Notes under the pieces: model-generated
Database searches by the model: none
What the model was told of the DNA's origin: nothing
What the model saw: only the letters and a program-made list of their open reading frames with translations
Assembly: GCA_910587815.1 (NCBI GenBank)
Contig: CAJUNK010000009.1
Coordinates: 37,308 to 101,307 of the forward strand
Direction: 5' to 3'
DNA length: 64,000 nucleotides
Source of the DNA: Candidatus Gastranaerophilales bacterium
GTDB taxonomy: Bacteria > Cyanobacteriota > Vampirovibrionia > Gastranaerophilales > Gastranaerophilaceae
Shown: piece after piece, positions 41,840 to 50,528 of the stretch
Position numbering within the stretch: the stretch's first letter is position 1
Layout of the letters: each line of letters starts with the position of its first letter
Program-made: the position numbers and the translations under genes

Positions 41840-43048
41840 ATGGCTAGAGAAAAATTTGAAAGAACCAAGCCGCACGTTAACGTTGGTACTATTGGTCACG
41901 TAGACCACGGTAAAACAACTTTAACAGCTGCTATTACTGGTTGTATGGCTGCAGCAGGTCAAGCAGAAGCTAAAAAATTTGATGAAATCGACGCTGCGCC
42001 AGAAGAAAAAGCACGTGGTATTACCATTTCAACTGCTCACGTTGAATATGAAACAGATTCAAGACACTATGCACACGTTGACTGCCCAGGCCACGCCGAC
42101 TATGTTAAAAACATGATTACAGGTGCAGCACAAATGGACGGTGCAATTCTTGTAGTTGCCGCAACAGATGGTGCAATGCCTCAAACTCGTGAACATATTC
42201 TTCTTGCACGCCAAGTTGGTGTTCCTAAACTAGTTGTATTTATGAATAAATGCGACATGGTTGATGATGAAGAACTTTTAGAATTAGTTGAAATGGAAGT
42301 TCGTGAAATGTTAAGTTCTTATGAATTTGATGGCGACAATATTCCTTTCATTAAAGGTTCAGCTTTAAAAGCTTTAGAAGCAGTTCAAGCAAATTCATCA
42401 GTAAAACGTGGCGAAGATAAATGGGTTGATAAGATTTGGGAACTTATGGATGCTATCGACAGCTACATCCCAACTCCTGTTCGTGATTTAGACAAACCAT
42501 TCTTGATGCCTGTTGAAGACGTATTCTCAATTACTGGCCGTGGTACTGTTGCTACAGGCAGAGTTGAACGTGGTATTGTTAAAGTTGGTGATGAAGTTGA
42601 AATCGTTGGTTTCGGTGAAACTAAAAAATCAACAGTAACAGGTGTTGAAATGTTCAGAAAACTTCTTGACCAAGGCCAAGCAGGTGATAACATTGGTGCA
42701 CTTCTTCGTGGTATTGATAAAAAAGATATCCAAAGAGGTCAAGTACTTGCAAAACCTGGTTCAATTCACCCACATACTAAATTCACAGCTAACGTTTACG
42801 TATTAACAAAAGATGAAGGTGGACGTCACACTCCATTCTTCCCTGGATACCGTCCTCAGTTCTACATCAGAACAACAGACGTAACAGGTTCAATCAAATT
42901 CGAAGGCGAAATGGTTATGCCTGGTGATAACGTAGTTATGGACGTTGAATTAATCGCTCCTGTAGCTATTGAACAAGGTATGAGATTCGCTATCAGAGAA
43001 GGCGGACGTACAGTTGGCGCAGGTGTTGTAGATAAAATTATTGAATAA
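41840..43048 (+). CDS. tuf: Elongation factor Tu
   Basis: 402 aa GTPase delivering aminoacyl-tRNA to the ribosome. G1 GHVDHGKT, G2 with the RGITIST switch I, G3 DCPGHADY, G4 NKCD, and domains II and III complete. AAAGGAG lies before the ATG. Codon use is visibly more GC- and C-ending-rich than neighbours, as expected for high expression. Co-transcribed with the upstream tRNAs and closed by a strong terminator. Confidence 0.98.
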   Translation: MAREKFERTKPHVNVGTIGHVDHGKTTLTAAITGCMAAAGQAEAKKFDEIDAAPEEKARGITISTAHVEYETDSRHYAHVDCPGHADYVKNMITGAAQMDGAILVVAATDGAMPQTREHILLARQVGVPKLVVFMNKCDMVDDEELLELVEMEVREMLSSYEFDGDNIPFIKGSALKALEAVQANSSVKRGEDKWVDKIWELMDAIDSYIPTPVRDLDKPFLMPVEDVFSITGRGTVATGRVERGIVKVGDEVEIVGFGETKKSTVTGVEMFRKLLDQGQAGDNIGALLRGIDKKDIQRGQVLAKPGSIHPHTKFTANVYVLTKDEGGRHTPFFPGYRPQFYIRTTDVTGSIKFEGEMVMPGDNVVMDVELIAPVAIEQGMRFAIREGGRTVGAGVVDKIIE

Positions 43049-43070
43049 TTTATTCTGCAAAACAAAGCTT

Positions 43071-43103
43071 AAAAAACCCTTGGATTAAATCCAAGGGTTT
43101 TTT
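43071..43103 (+). terminator. Rho-independent terminator after tuf
   Basis: AAAACCCTTGG / CCAAGGGTTTT stem, 7-nt loop, T-run. Confidence 0.92.
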
Positions 43104-43158
43104 GTTATCATATTTTTGTTGTATAATTACTTCTAATAATTTTATGAGGACTTTATAA

Positions 43159-43554
43159 ATGAAATTTTTACATTCAATGATAAGAGTAAAAGATATCAAT
43201 AAATCATTAGACTTTTATCAAAATTTATTAGGGTTAAAAGTTCAAGATAAAAAGATTTTGGATGATTGTGAACTATATTTTTTAGCAGAATATGAAGGTG
43301 CACCAGAAATTGAATTAACAAATAATTTTGAAATTCCTGAAAATGGATATCAAAATGGAGATTGCTTTGGACATCTTGCCTTTGCTACTGATAATATGGA
43401 TGAATTTTCAAACCTAGTATATAAACTTGGGTATAAATTTTTATATGAACCCTACGAATTAAAATTAAAAGCACAAGATGGTACAGAAAAAATCAAAAAA
43501 ATTGCTTTTGTTTTAGACCCTGATAATAATGAAATAGAAATCATTCAAAAATAA
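43159..43554 (+). CDS. VOC-family protein, lactoylglutathione-lyase-like
   Basis: 131 aa. N-terminal FLHSMIRVKDINKSLDFYQN and GHLAFATDNMDEF followed by EIEIIQK are glyoxalase I motifs; the metal ligand positions (His in LHSMIRV, Glu in PEIELTN, His in FGHLAF, Glu in EIEIIQ) are all occupied. A methylglyoxal-detoxifying role is likely, but VOC proteins are diverse. TGAGGAC precedes the ATG. Confidence 0.82.
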   Translation: MKFLHSMIRVKDINKSLDFYQNLLGLKVQDKKILDDCELYFLAEYEGAPEIELTNNFEIPENGYQNGDCFGHLAFATDNMDEFSNLVYKLGYKFLYEPYELKLKAQDGTEKIKKIAFVLDPDNNEIEIIQK

Positions 43555-43674
43555 ATCTATAAAATGCCTCAGAGTGTTGTAGTTTATGGATTTCAACAGA
43601 GCAGGCAGGCTGGTATAAATTTTGCCAGCACAATTCAAATCGTCAAGGTAAAATCATACTATATGATTAAATTC

Positions 43675-43703
43675 TATGCAAAATTAACATATAATTTTGC
43701 ATA
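43675..43703. repeat. Perfect 12-bp inverted repeat
   Basis: TATGCAAAATTA / TAATTTTGCATA around a 5-nt loop, in the gene-free part 43555-43800. That interval also contains a GCTGG/CCAGC hairpin near 43611-43631 and otherwise nothing recognisable. It lacks a T-run, so it is not a clear terminator. Confidence 0.55.
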
Positions 43704-43800
43704 GATGCCGTTTAATAACATATAATTTATTAAACTAAATTATTTACCTACAATAAAGCTGAATAAATTACATAGTAACACAGTACACCAGGCAAATTAA

Positions 43801-44139
43801 ATCAGTTTGCAGCTTTGTAACAACACAACCGGTGAAGATTCAGGCTCTGTGAGGTGCTATCCTGACTACGGAGCCACTACTAAAAGATGCAAGGGCGCCG
43901 CCACGGGTACCACATGGGCTGACAACTGCTACCCGGCAGAATTTTGGGGAGGCACGTTAAAAAGTGGAGACGCATATTACAGAGGGAACCTGAACAATGG
44001 TAATTATAACACCAACTACTACACCGGGACTCTTGCCTTTTCGGTGCGCCGACTTTATTTGCGCAGTGCTTTCAGCACCGGCTCGCACAGCGCTGTGTTG
44101 CTGGATTTGAATCTTGTTTTTTATAAAGTCGTTAATTGA
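43801..44139 (+). pseudogene. Lectin-like (FISUMP-type) domain fragment V2
   Basis: The frame opens after a stop without a start codon: LCNNTTGEDSGSVRCYP, CKGAATGTTWADNCYP, W, ..., TLAFSVR. Its 44-residue ADNCYP-to-SVR stretch aligns without gaps to V1 and shares 21 identical bases at the end. After SVR the sequence has an extra GC-rich stretch (about 44050-44105) not seen in V3. No promoter or signal peptide; a displaced or decayed 3' gene fragment. Confidence 0.5.
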
Positions 44140-44176
44140 CATACAAAAATATATATGCCATAATTGGAATATATTT
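44136..44176 (+). promoter_or_regulatory. Promoter with overlapping inverted repeat (candidate ArsR operator)
   Basis: TTGACA (44136-44141), 17 bp, CATAAT (44159-44164). An 8-bp perfect inverted repeat AAATATAT (44147-44154) / ATATATTT (44169-44176) brackets the -10 box, the usual position for an autoregulatory ArsR-family site. Confidence 0.5.
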
Positions 44177-44195
44177 AATTTGCTGAAGGTAAAAT

Positions 44196-44492
44196 ATGAA
44201 AAATAATTTACAGGAAATTTTATTGTGCGAAAAAAAAGCCGAAATTTTTAAAGCACTTTCAAACAATGTGAGGCTTGAAATTGTTGACTTGCTATTAGAT
44301 GGAGAAAAAAGTGTTAATGAAATAGTAGAAGCCTTAAAAAAATATGAACAGCCGCATATTTCTAAAAACCTTGCAAAATTAAAAGCAGCAAGAATAATCA
44401 AGTGCAGAAAAAACAAACTAAATGTATACTACAGCATTTCCATGAAACCTATTGCTGATTTTGTGTTGTATTTAAATAATAACTTATTGTAA
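44196..44492 (+). CDS. ArsR/SmtB-family transcriptional regulator
   Basis: 98 aa winged helix: ALSNNVRLEIVDLLLDGEKS and the recognition helix region YEQPHISKNLAKLKAARII. The typical ArsR metal-binding ELCVCDL motif is absent (GEKSVNEIVEAL in its place), and the only other cysteine is in KCRKNK, so it is either non-metal-sensing or uses other ligands. It has an inverted repeat over its own promoter and precedes two membrane-protein genes. Confidence 0.85.
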   Translation: MKNNLQEILLCEKKAEIFKALSNNVRLEIVDLLLDGEKSVNEIVEALKKYEQPHISKNLAKLKAARIIKCRKNKLNVYYSISMKPIADFVLYLNNNLL

Positions 44493-44570
44493 ATTTTATT
44501 TACAATAAGTTAAAAACTTGTCAATGTTGGTCAAAAAAAAATTTCTAGCAGTTTTGTAAAGCTGGAAGCT

Positions 44571-45377
44571 ATGCAAATAAACAACGTAAACACAGCACCC
44601 GGTTTTTCAGGGAATTGTGCAAATATTCAAAAAAGACTTGCAAACTCCTTTGCCAAAATGGATGATATTGGCGAAGGAGCTAGTATTGCCTTTGATTTTT
44701 TAGGCAAAGCCATTGTGGTGCCCGCTGTTATAATGGTTTCAAGTGATGAACCCAAAGAAAAGAAAGAGTATTCCGCTTTCAAAAATCCTGTGGCTGCCAT
44801 AATTCAACTTGCTCTTGAGGTGCCGATTTTATTTTTTGGTTCAAAAGCTATTGAAAAAAGCGCAAACAAAGGTAAGTTTGATAAAGGCGCAAACCGTCAA
44901 TATAATGAAAAATTCTATAAAGATATATTTGTTTCAAACTTAGAAAAATCATTCAAATCCAACTCTGAACAATCCTTAAAAGCGAAAGAATTGGTTGAAA
45001 AAATCAACAAAAAAGGTCTTGGTAAAAAAATTATAGAAAATGTAGATGATTTTATTGCAGAATCTGCAAAACAGAACAAGGATTTGTTGAAAAAATCATT
45101 CAGCGAATATAAAAATGCCCACAAAAAACTTTTTCATCTTCAAAATAGATTGTGTTTTGCTGCCGCAATTGTGTTAACACCTTTAATCTGCGGATTAGAA
45201 AACAAGCTACATCCTATTGTTATGGATAAAATTTATGAAGAAGAAGGCAAGATAGAAAAAGCAAAGGCATTAAAACATAACAAAACAAATAATTTAGATG
45301 ACAAGCCTGCATTTACACCAAAAATATCAATAGATACATTTATTAAACAAACAGGAAACAGTGGTGCAAATATATGA
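44571..45377 (+). CDS. Membrane protein of unknown function with GFSG tag
   Basis: 268 aa. N-terminal tag APGFSGN (residues 9-15). Hydrophobic segments near 45-60 (FLGKAIVVPAVIMV), 78-98 (AAIIQLALEVPILFFG) and 195-212 (LCFAAAIVLTPLICGL), with a Lys-rich helical loop between. It overlaps the next gene by 4 bp, and the two probably act together. No family recognised. Confidence 0.65.
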   Translation: MQINNVNTAPGFSGNCANIQKRLANSFAKMDDIGEGASIAFDFLGKAIVVPAVIMVSSDEPKEKKEYSAFKNPVAAIIQLALEVPILFFGSKAIEKSANKGKFDKGANRQYNEKFYKDIFVSNLEKSFKSNSEQSLKAKELVEKINKKGLGKKIIENVDDFIAESAKQNKDLLKKSFSEYKNAHKKLFHLQNRLCFAAAIVLTPLICGLENKLHPIVMDKIYEEEGKIEKAKALKHNKTNNLDDKPAFTPKISIDTFIKQTGNSGANI

Positions 45378-45895
45378 AGATACAAAGTGTTTTAGCTAAT
45401 ATAGCAAATTCAAAATTTATGGTCAATCATATCAAAAAATGTGACGATCCTAAATTTTTAACACGCACCTTACTTTTAACCAGCGTTTCAAAGGATGTGT
45501 TTGCTTACGGACTCAGAGTACATAATACACTTAAAAATGATAAAATTCCGGAAGATAAGAAAAAATATTCCGCCCACATGGATTTAGCCTCAGGAATCAC
45601 AACTGCTGTAGTGCAAATTAGCACCGGGTTTTTAATGTCAAATGAAAAATTCCAAAACAACATTGCAAAAAAAATATTTAAACCGCTAAAAGACAATAAG
45701 CGCGCCTTTAATGCTGCAAAAACATCATTTAGTGCAATTTCCACAATGGTTGTAGCAACACTTCTTGCAAAAAGAATTTTAACTCCTCTAATTGCAAGCA
45801 GGCTTGTGTATCGGGTAGAACATGCACATGACAAAAATACAAAAACTGATACAAATATTCAAAACAAAGCACCCAATGTGCAAAATAAAATGTAA
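45374..45895 (+). CDS. Small membrane protein partnered with the preceding gene
   Basis: 173 aa. Hydrophobic stretches near 70-90 (ASGITTAVVQISTGFLM) and 115-140 (FSAISTMVVATLLAKRILTPLIA). Layout and the ..LTPLI.. segment resemble the end of the upstream partner, suggesting a distant duplication. Translationally coupled by ATGA-type overlap. Confidence 0.6.
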   Translation: MKIQSVLANIANSKFMVNHIKKCDDPKFLTRTLLLTSVSKDVFAYGLRVHNTLKNDKIPEDKKKYSAHMDLASGITTAVVQISTGFLMSNEKFQNNIAKKIFKPLKDNKRAFNAAKTSFSAISTMVVATLLAKRILTPLIASRLVYRVEHAHDKNTKTDTNIQNKAPNVQNKM

Positions 45896-45983
45896 AGCTT
45901 TGTAACAATTTTAGAGATATTTGAATTTATATACTTTTTAAATACTTTATATATATGTGAAGTGTTCAAAAGGAAAATAATGT

Positions 45984-47972
45984 ATGTCTCTTTTTAATGC
46001 TATTCAAGGCACATTTTTAAACAATCTGCTAGAAACAATTAAAAGCAATAAAAATATACAATCTTCAAATAATTATGAATTCTTGTTTGAAGAAATTCAA
46101 AACGAAGTATTTGGCGGTGATACCATTGAATTTTCAAATAACCAAAAACGTCAAATCAGCTGGCTTGTAGATGAAATTATGGGCCAATTAGAAAACAATA
46201 ATGAATTCAATGGTTTTGGTTTTAACCCTTTAAATAAGGGCAACAAAAATGTAATCCTTAGCGATACTGAAATGCTAAAAAACCTATGGCAAAATAATGC
46301 AGGCAAAACAAAAACAAACAGAAACAACACAAGAAGAGTAAGCAGCAATACAAGAAGAGCTAATGTAAATAATACTAATGAAAACACAACTGGACAAATA
46401 AATATCAATAATGACGGTCTACAAAGAATCGTAAATTTAAAAAATGCAACATTAGCGCAAGATGCAGATGTAAACATTAACCAGCAAGGAATTGCGCAAC
46501 CTGCAATTGAACAAAAAAATATTGATGCTCTTGAAGGCAAAACCCCTGAAGAAAAGAAAACAATTCTTGAACAAACTGCTCAAACACAAAGAGATAGCAT
46601 TAGTGCAATACAGAATGGTACAAATGAAGCAGTACAAAATGCACAACAAAATATGCAAAATGCAGAAGCAAACATGAATGCTGCAATAGATAGAGACACA
46701 AATATCAATGAAGAAGTAAAAACCCAAATCAAAGAAAGCGAAACTGCTATCACTGCAAAATCACAAGAAGTTTCATCAAAAGAAGCGGAAATTGCACAAA
46801 CTGATGCCTCTATTACTCAAACCCAAAACACAATTTCAAATCTTCAAAATTCCCTAAATTCTCTTCCATCCCCATCAGGTACTGAAGAAGACAAAGAAAA
46901 AGATGCAAAACTTGCTGAAAGAAAATCTGAACTTCAAAGCCAAATAGCTGCAAAACAGGCTGAACTTGCACAATTACAAGCACAAAAACAACAACAAGAA
47001 TCAGAAAAAGCACAACTTGAAGGTGAAAAAGGCCAGCTTGAAACTCAAAAAGACCAAATTATGGCAGAAGAATTAAAAGATGCAAGCCCTGCAACAAAGG
47101 CAGCAATTAAAGCTTATGAAAATTCAAGAACAAACGTTGAAACTACAAAAACAAACGAACTTAAAAAAGCACAAGATGACCTTAATGAAACAGTTCAAAA
47201 ATTAAGCGAAGTTGAAGCTGAAATTGAACAAGGCAAAAATAACAAAGCAAACACAAATTTTGATATCAACGGTTTAATTGAAGGATTTGAACAAGGTCAA
47301 ACAGGCGATTGCTGGTTGTTATCAAGCTTGCAAGCATTAAGCAACACAGAAGAAGGCCAAAAAATATTAAAAGATGCAATACAAATTAATGATGACGGTA
47401 CATACACAGTAAAATTTAATGGCGCAGACTGGGCAATAAATATTACAGATGCAGATTTAAGAGCAGCAAGAAACAGTGGCCAATATTCAAATGGCGATGA
47501 TGATGTGCTTTTAATGGAAGTTGCAATGCAAAATTATCTAACTCAAGTTAGAAACGGTGACATACAGACTAGTTCAGCAGATATCACCGCTACTGCACAA
47601 GAAGGCGGCATCAATCCATTAAATAGCGGCAGATCAACCAATTTAACAGAACTTTTAACTGGAAACACAAATTGGTCTATTGGTGATAACGCTGATATTA
47701 ATGAACTTTTCAGCCAGGTGCAAAATAATCAAAATAATACATTTGCTACTTTAAGCTTTAGACCAGGAAGCAATATGCTAAACACACTAAATGCAGGTGC
47801 TGTAACCACAGGTGCAAGCGCAGATTCAGGACACCTTTGGAGTGTTAAATCTGTAAGCGGAAATAATATCACATTAATTAATCCTTGGGATTCAGACCAA
47901 GAAATCGTAACAACCAAAGATGAACTTGCAAGACAAAATATCCAATTCACATATCAAGAATTGGCAGCATAA
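45984..47972 (+). CDS. Calpain-like (C2) cysteine protease with long coiled-coil N-terminus
   Basis: 662 aa. Residues about 175-425 are Gln/Glu/Lys/Ala-rich coiled coil. The C-terminal 230 residues form a papain-like calpain core: Cys443 in QTGDCWLLSSLQAL, His617 in SGHLWSVKSV, Asn633 in LINPWDS, all three catalytic positions in the usual context. No signal peptide is evident. No EF-hands or C2 domain. It might be an effector or an intracellular processing protease; the target is unknown. AAAAGGAAAA precedes the ATG. Confidence 0.85.
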   Translation: MSLFNAIQGTFLNNLLETIKSNKNIQSSNNYEFLFEEIQNEVFGGDTIEFSNNQKRQISWLVDEIMGQLENNNEFNGFGFNPLNKGNKNVILSDTEMLKNLWQNNAGKTKTNRNNTRRVSSNTRRANVNNTNENTTGQININNDGLQRIVNLKNATLAQDADVNINQQGIAQPAIEQKNIDALEGKTPEEKKTILEQTAQTQRDSISAIQNGTNEAVQNAQQNMQNAEANMNAAIDRDTNINEEVKTQIKESETAITAKSQEVSSKEAEIAQTDASITQTQNTISNLQNSLNSLPSPSGTEEDKEKDAKLAERKSELQSQIAAKQAELAQLQAQKQQQESEKAQLEGEKGQLETQKDQIMAEELKDASPATKAAIKAYENSRTNVETTKTNELKKAQDDLNETVQKLSEVEAEIEQGKNNKANTNFDINGLIEGFEQGQTGDCWLLSSLQALSNTEEGQKILKDAIQINDDGTYTVKFNGADWAINITDADLRAARNSGQYSNGDDDVLLMEVAMQNYLTQVRNGDIQTSSADITATAQEGGINPLNSGRSTNLTELLTGNTNWSIGDNADINELFSQVQNNQNNTFATLSFRPGSNMLNTLNAGAVTTGASADSGHLWSVKSVSGNNITLINPWDSDQEIVTTKDELARQNIQFTYQELAA

Positions 47973-47983
47973 ACAGCAAAAAA

Positions 47984-48427
47984 CTATTTACCAATTTCAA
48001 GCGCACGATTCGCCATAGTTTTTGCAATAGATAAAACACTAAGGCTTGCTTCATAAGCTCTATTTGCAAGGACAGCATCTCCGATTTCAACCATGGGATT
48101 TACATTTGATGCCCTAATATAGCCGTATTCATCAGCATCAGGGTGTCCTGGGCGATAAATTTTTTCTCCTTCAGTAGGGTCTTCCACAAGACCTGAAAAT
48201 TTTACCCCGCCTGATAAAAATGGAATTGTGCCCACACCAAAAACGTCCTCTTTCATTGTATTCAAAAGGCCATGGAATGATATATCTTCTGTAGCATTTA
48301 AAACAGGAATTTTTCTAACATAATTTGGCGTATCCATATTTGCAATGTTTTTGGCAGCAATTTCAAGCCTTTTAGAGTGTACACTAACACCTTCTCTGCC
48401 TATTTCAAAAGAATCCATTATTCCCAT
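47984..48427 (-). CDS. flgC: Flagellar basal-body rod protein FlgC
   Basis: 147 aa. N-terminal rod motif SVHSKRLEIAAKNIANMDTPNYVRK and C-terminal YEASLSVLSIAKTMANRALEIGK are classical FlgC. Proximal rod subunit of the flagellum. The gene is separated from flgB by 153 bp that hold a structured repeat; fliE, which often follows flgC, is not here, as the next gene is convergent. Confidence 0.94.
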   Translation of the reverse strand: MGIMDSFEIGREGVSVHSKRLEIAAKNIANMDTPNYVRKIPVLNATEDISFHGLLNTMKEDVFGVGTIPFLSGGVKFSGLVEDPTEGEKIYRPGHPDADEYGYIRASNVNPMVEIGDAVLANRAYEASLSVLSIAKTMANRALEIGK

Positions 48428-48473
48428 TTTATTTGCCTTTCATTATTTATATTAGGGTGTGTTTTTGTGGTTT

Positions 48474-48582
48474 TTGGCTCCTGTGGGTGTTTCGTGCCGG
48501 TGCACTCACATCCTACGTCGCCATTGTTATGTTCCAGTCGCAGATTCATCATCTGCTCCTTGGGAACACCGGCTTACGCTTT
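48474..48582 (-). ncRNA. Structured RNA-like repeat, copy C, inside the flgB-flgC gap
   Basis: Minus-strand element starting at the flgB stop codon. It has the 26-nt block (48510-48535) and the 3' motif ACCCACAGGAGC (48477-48493 region) of copies A and B, closed by GCCGGTG/CACCGGC pairing. It starts AAAGCGTAAGCC; copy B has AAAGCGTGAGCC. It lies on the same strand as the flagellar transcripts, so it would be part of their mRNA. Confidence 0.55.
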
Positions 48583-48928
48583 ATTTACCAACGCTGATTG
48601 CGGTTTTTATTTCTGCAATTGTTGTGCTCATCTGCCTTGCAGCCACAGCATAAAGTATAGAATTTTGTTGCATCAGGGCAAGTTCATCTGCTGCCGACAA
48701 TTGCTGTTCCTTTGCAGCTATAACTCCCGAAGGGCCAAGCTTTTGACTAAGTCTTGTCTCAAGAAGCGAGCCGCCTGCATTTAGATATTGTGAAAATTCA
48801 ATATCCCGCCTTACATAATTCGGTGTATCCATATTTGCAAGATTGCTAGACAGCGCTTCTTGTCTATTTGACAATAAATCAAGATAAAGCTGGGATTTTG
48901 CTATAGGGTTATTTGGTATATAGGGCAT
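48581..48928 (-). CDS. flgB: Flagellar basal-body rod protein FlgB
   Basis: 115 aa. LLSNRQEALSSNLANMDTPNYVRRDIEF and the C-terminal rod helix (MQQNSILYAVAARQMSTTIAEIKTAIS) identify FlgB. Slightly shorter than usual (about 130). Confidence 0.92.
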   Translation of the reverse strand: MPYIPNNPIAKSQLYLDLLSNRQEALSSNLANMDTPNYVRRDIEFSQYLNAGGSLLETRLSQKLGPSGVIAAKEQQLSAADELALMQQNSILYAVAARQMSTTIAEIKTAISVGK

Positions 48929-48953
48929 TTTTAATCCTCATTTAATGGTTTTA

Positions 48954-49676
48954 TTAATCTTTAATATTTATTGCTTTTTCATACATTGTATCAATAGCAC
49001 TCATAAGAGTAGTAGATGCCAAAAGGCTTGCATTCACCCTCATAATGTCATTAACATGTTCAAATATATCCACATTTGAACGCTCTATTTTGTATTGGCA
49101 AATTCTATTATGGTCGTTTACCAAAGTTTCTTCGCCTGAATTTTCAGTTTTTTGCCACCTATTATTGCCAACTTCCTTTAAACCTTCAGGGTTTTGAAAT
49201 ATTACAAGTGGAATTGTACCCTGAAATTCACCATCGCCTGGGATATTATTATAGGTATATACATCCCCGTTTCCCCTGATTTCAACCTTTATTGATTCAG
49301 CAGGAATTTTAATGCCTGCACCTACAATATCATTATTAGAGTTCATCAAAATACCGTCTTTGCCAAGAGAAAAGGAACCATCCCTTGTGTAATATATCTC
49401 GCCGCCTTGTGATGTTATTGGAATAAATCCTGGTCCATCTATTGCAACATCAAGGGGTGCTTTTGTTACTTGAATAGAGCCATTTGAATGGTCCGTTCTA
49501 ATAACAGCTTTAGAATAGCCATTTTCGCCTAAAATTTCTTCAAAACGAACAGCTTTGTAGCCGTTTGTAGACCAATTTGAAATGTTTTCAGAATAATACC
49601 CCATCCTATCAAACTGTGTGATGGCGTTTAAAGTATTTTTTCTAATCAAACCTTGCAGGTTGTATCCTGATGTCAC
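48954..49676 (-). CDS. Flagellar rod/hook-basal protein, FlgF/FlgG type
   Basis: 240 aa. The N-terminal rod motif is modified (TQFDRMGYYSENISNWSTNGYKA), the central D1 domain has IDGPGFIPI and YTRDGSFSLGKDGILMNS, and the C-terminal helix (VDIFEHVNDIMRVNASLLAS) is in place. FlgG is usually about 260 aa; distal versus proximal rod assignment is uncertain. 25 bp before flgB. Confidence 0.85.
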   Translation of the reverse strand: MTSGYNLQGLIRKNTLNAITQFDRMGYYSENISNWSTNGYKAVRFEEILGENGYSKAVIRTDHSNGSIQVTKAPLDVAIDGPGFIPITSQGGEIYYTRDGSFSLGKDGILMNSNNDIVGAGIKIPAESIKVEIRGNGDVYTYNNIPGDGEFQGTIPLVIFQNPEGLKEVGNNRWQKTENSGEETLVNDHNRICQYKIERSNVDIFEHVNDIMRVNASLLASTTLMSAIDTMYEKAINIKD

Positions 49677-49724
49677 GTTTTAATTCTCCAATTTATAAAT
49701 ATTGTTAAGTTTTATTAATTATCT

Positions 49725-50423
49725 TTAAGCACTACCTATCTGTTGGATAGCCTTTGTAAGTGCACCATTTTGTATCATGAACAATTGCCTGTTTGCATCA
49801 AATGTTCTTCTTAAAGGAACAAGTTCCAAAAATTCCTGCGCCATAGAAACATTTGAAAATTCAAGACAGCCTTGTTTTATATTTGGCTCTATTACAGTGT
49901 TTCCATCAGAAGATACAACTCCAATGGTATCTACATATTCCATTTTTCTTGTTGCAGGGTTAAAGATACACAATCTGCCATTTCCATCCACACGCACATC
50001 TTCATACTTTTCGGGCGTAAAAGGAAGAACGATGGGACTTCCCCCTTGCGTTAAAACTTTTTGATTTTCAAGACCTAATAGTTCACCTTTTTCATTAATC
50101 TTGAAACGGCCATCGCGTGTTAATTCCACAGAGCCAGAATTATTTAAAAGCTGAAAATATCCTTTTTCACCTATTGCAAAATCAAGCGGTTTGTCTGTTC
50201 TTGCAATACGCCCAACAGAATCATCTACAGCCTTTGAAACACCATGGATTCCTATGTACTCTGCAAAAGATGAAACAACGCCATCTTTTCTTTGATAGCC
50301 TATTTTATCAAAACCATTTATATTTTCTTGTGCGACACCCATAAGCTCCATCTGCATGTGCATGGCACCTATGGATTGATTTAACCCTCTTTGGCTTTGG
50401 CTTATATAACCTTGCAATCTCAT
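49725..50423 (-). CDS. Flagellar rod/hook-basal protein, FlgF/FlgG type
   Basis: 232 aa paralog of the next gene: MGVAQENINGFDKIGYQRKD, FAIGEKGYFQL, LTRDGRFKINEKGELLG and a C-terminal LRRTFDANRQLFMIQNGALTKA helix. Two short FlgF/FlgG-type proteins in a row are the usual layout for FlgF plus FlgG. AAGGAAAA precedes the ATG. Confidence 0.85.
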   Translation of the reverse strand: MRLQGYISQSQRGLNQSIGAMHMQMELMGVAQENINGFDKIGYQRKDGVVSSFAEYIGIHGVSKAVDDSVGRIARTDKPLDFAIGEKGYFQLLNNSGSVELTRDGRFKINEKGELLGLENQKVLTQGGSPIVLPFTPEKYEDVRVDGNGRLCIFNPATRKMEYVDTIGVVSSDGNTVIEPNIKQGCLEFSNVSMAQEFLELVPLRRTFDANRQLFMIQNGALTKAIQQIGSA

Positions 50424-50528
50424 ATCTTAATTTTCCTTATATTTTAGGATATTCATATAAAACGACGGCAACGATTAAATAAAATTAAGGGAAACAGAAT
50501 AAAAATACATTAAATAACCTAAATTTGA

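Noticed and set aside
32786..44139. Variable repeats of a diversity-generating retroelement (V1, V2, V3)
   Set aside because: The middle of the fragments is hypervariable between conserved ends, but differences are not confined to adenine positions (including silent T/C changes), and there is no template repeat or reverse transcriptase in the window.
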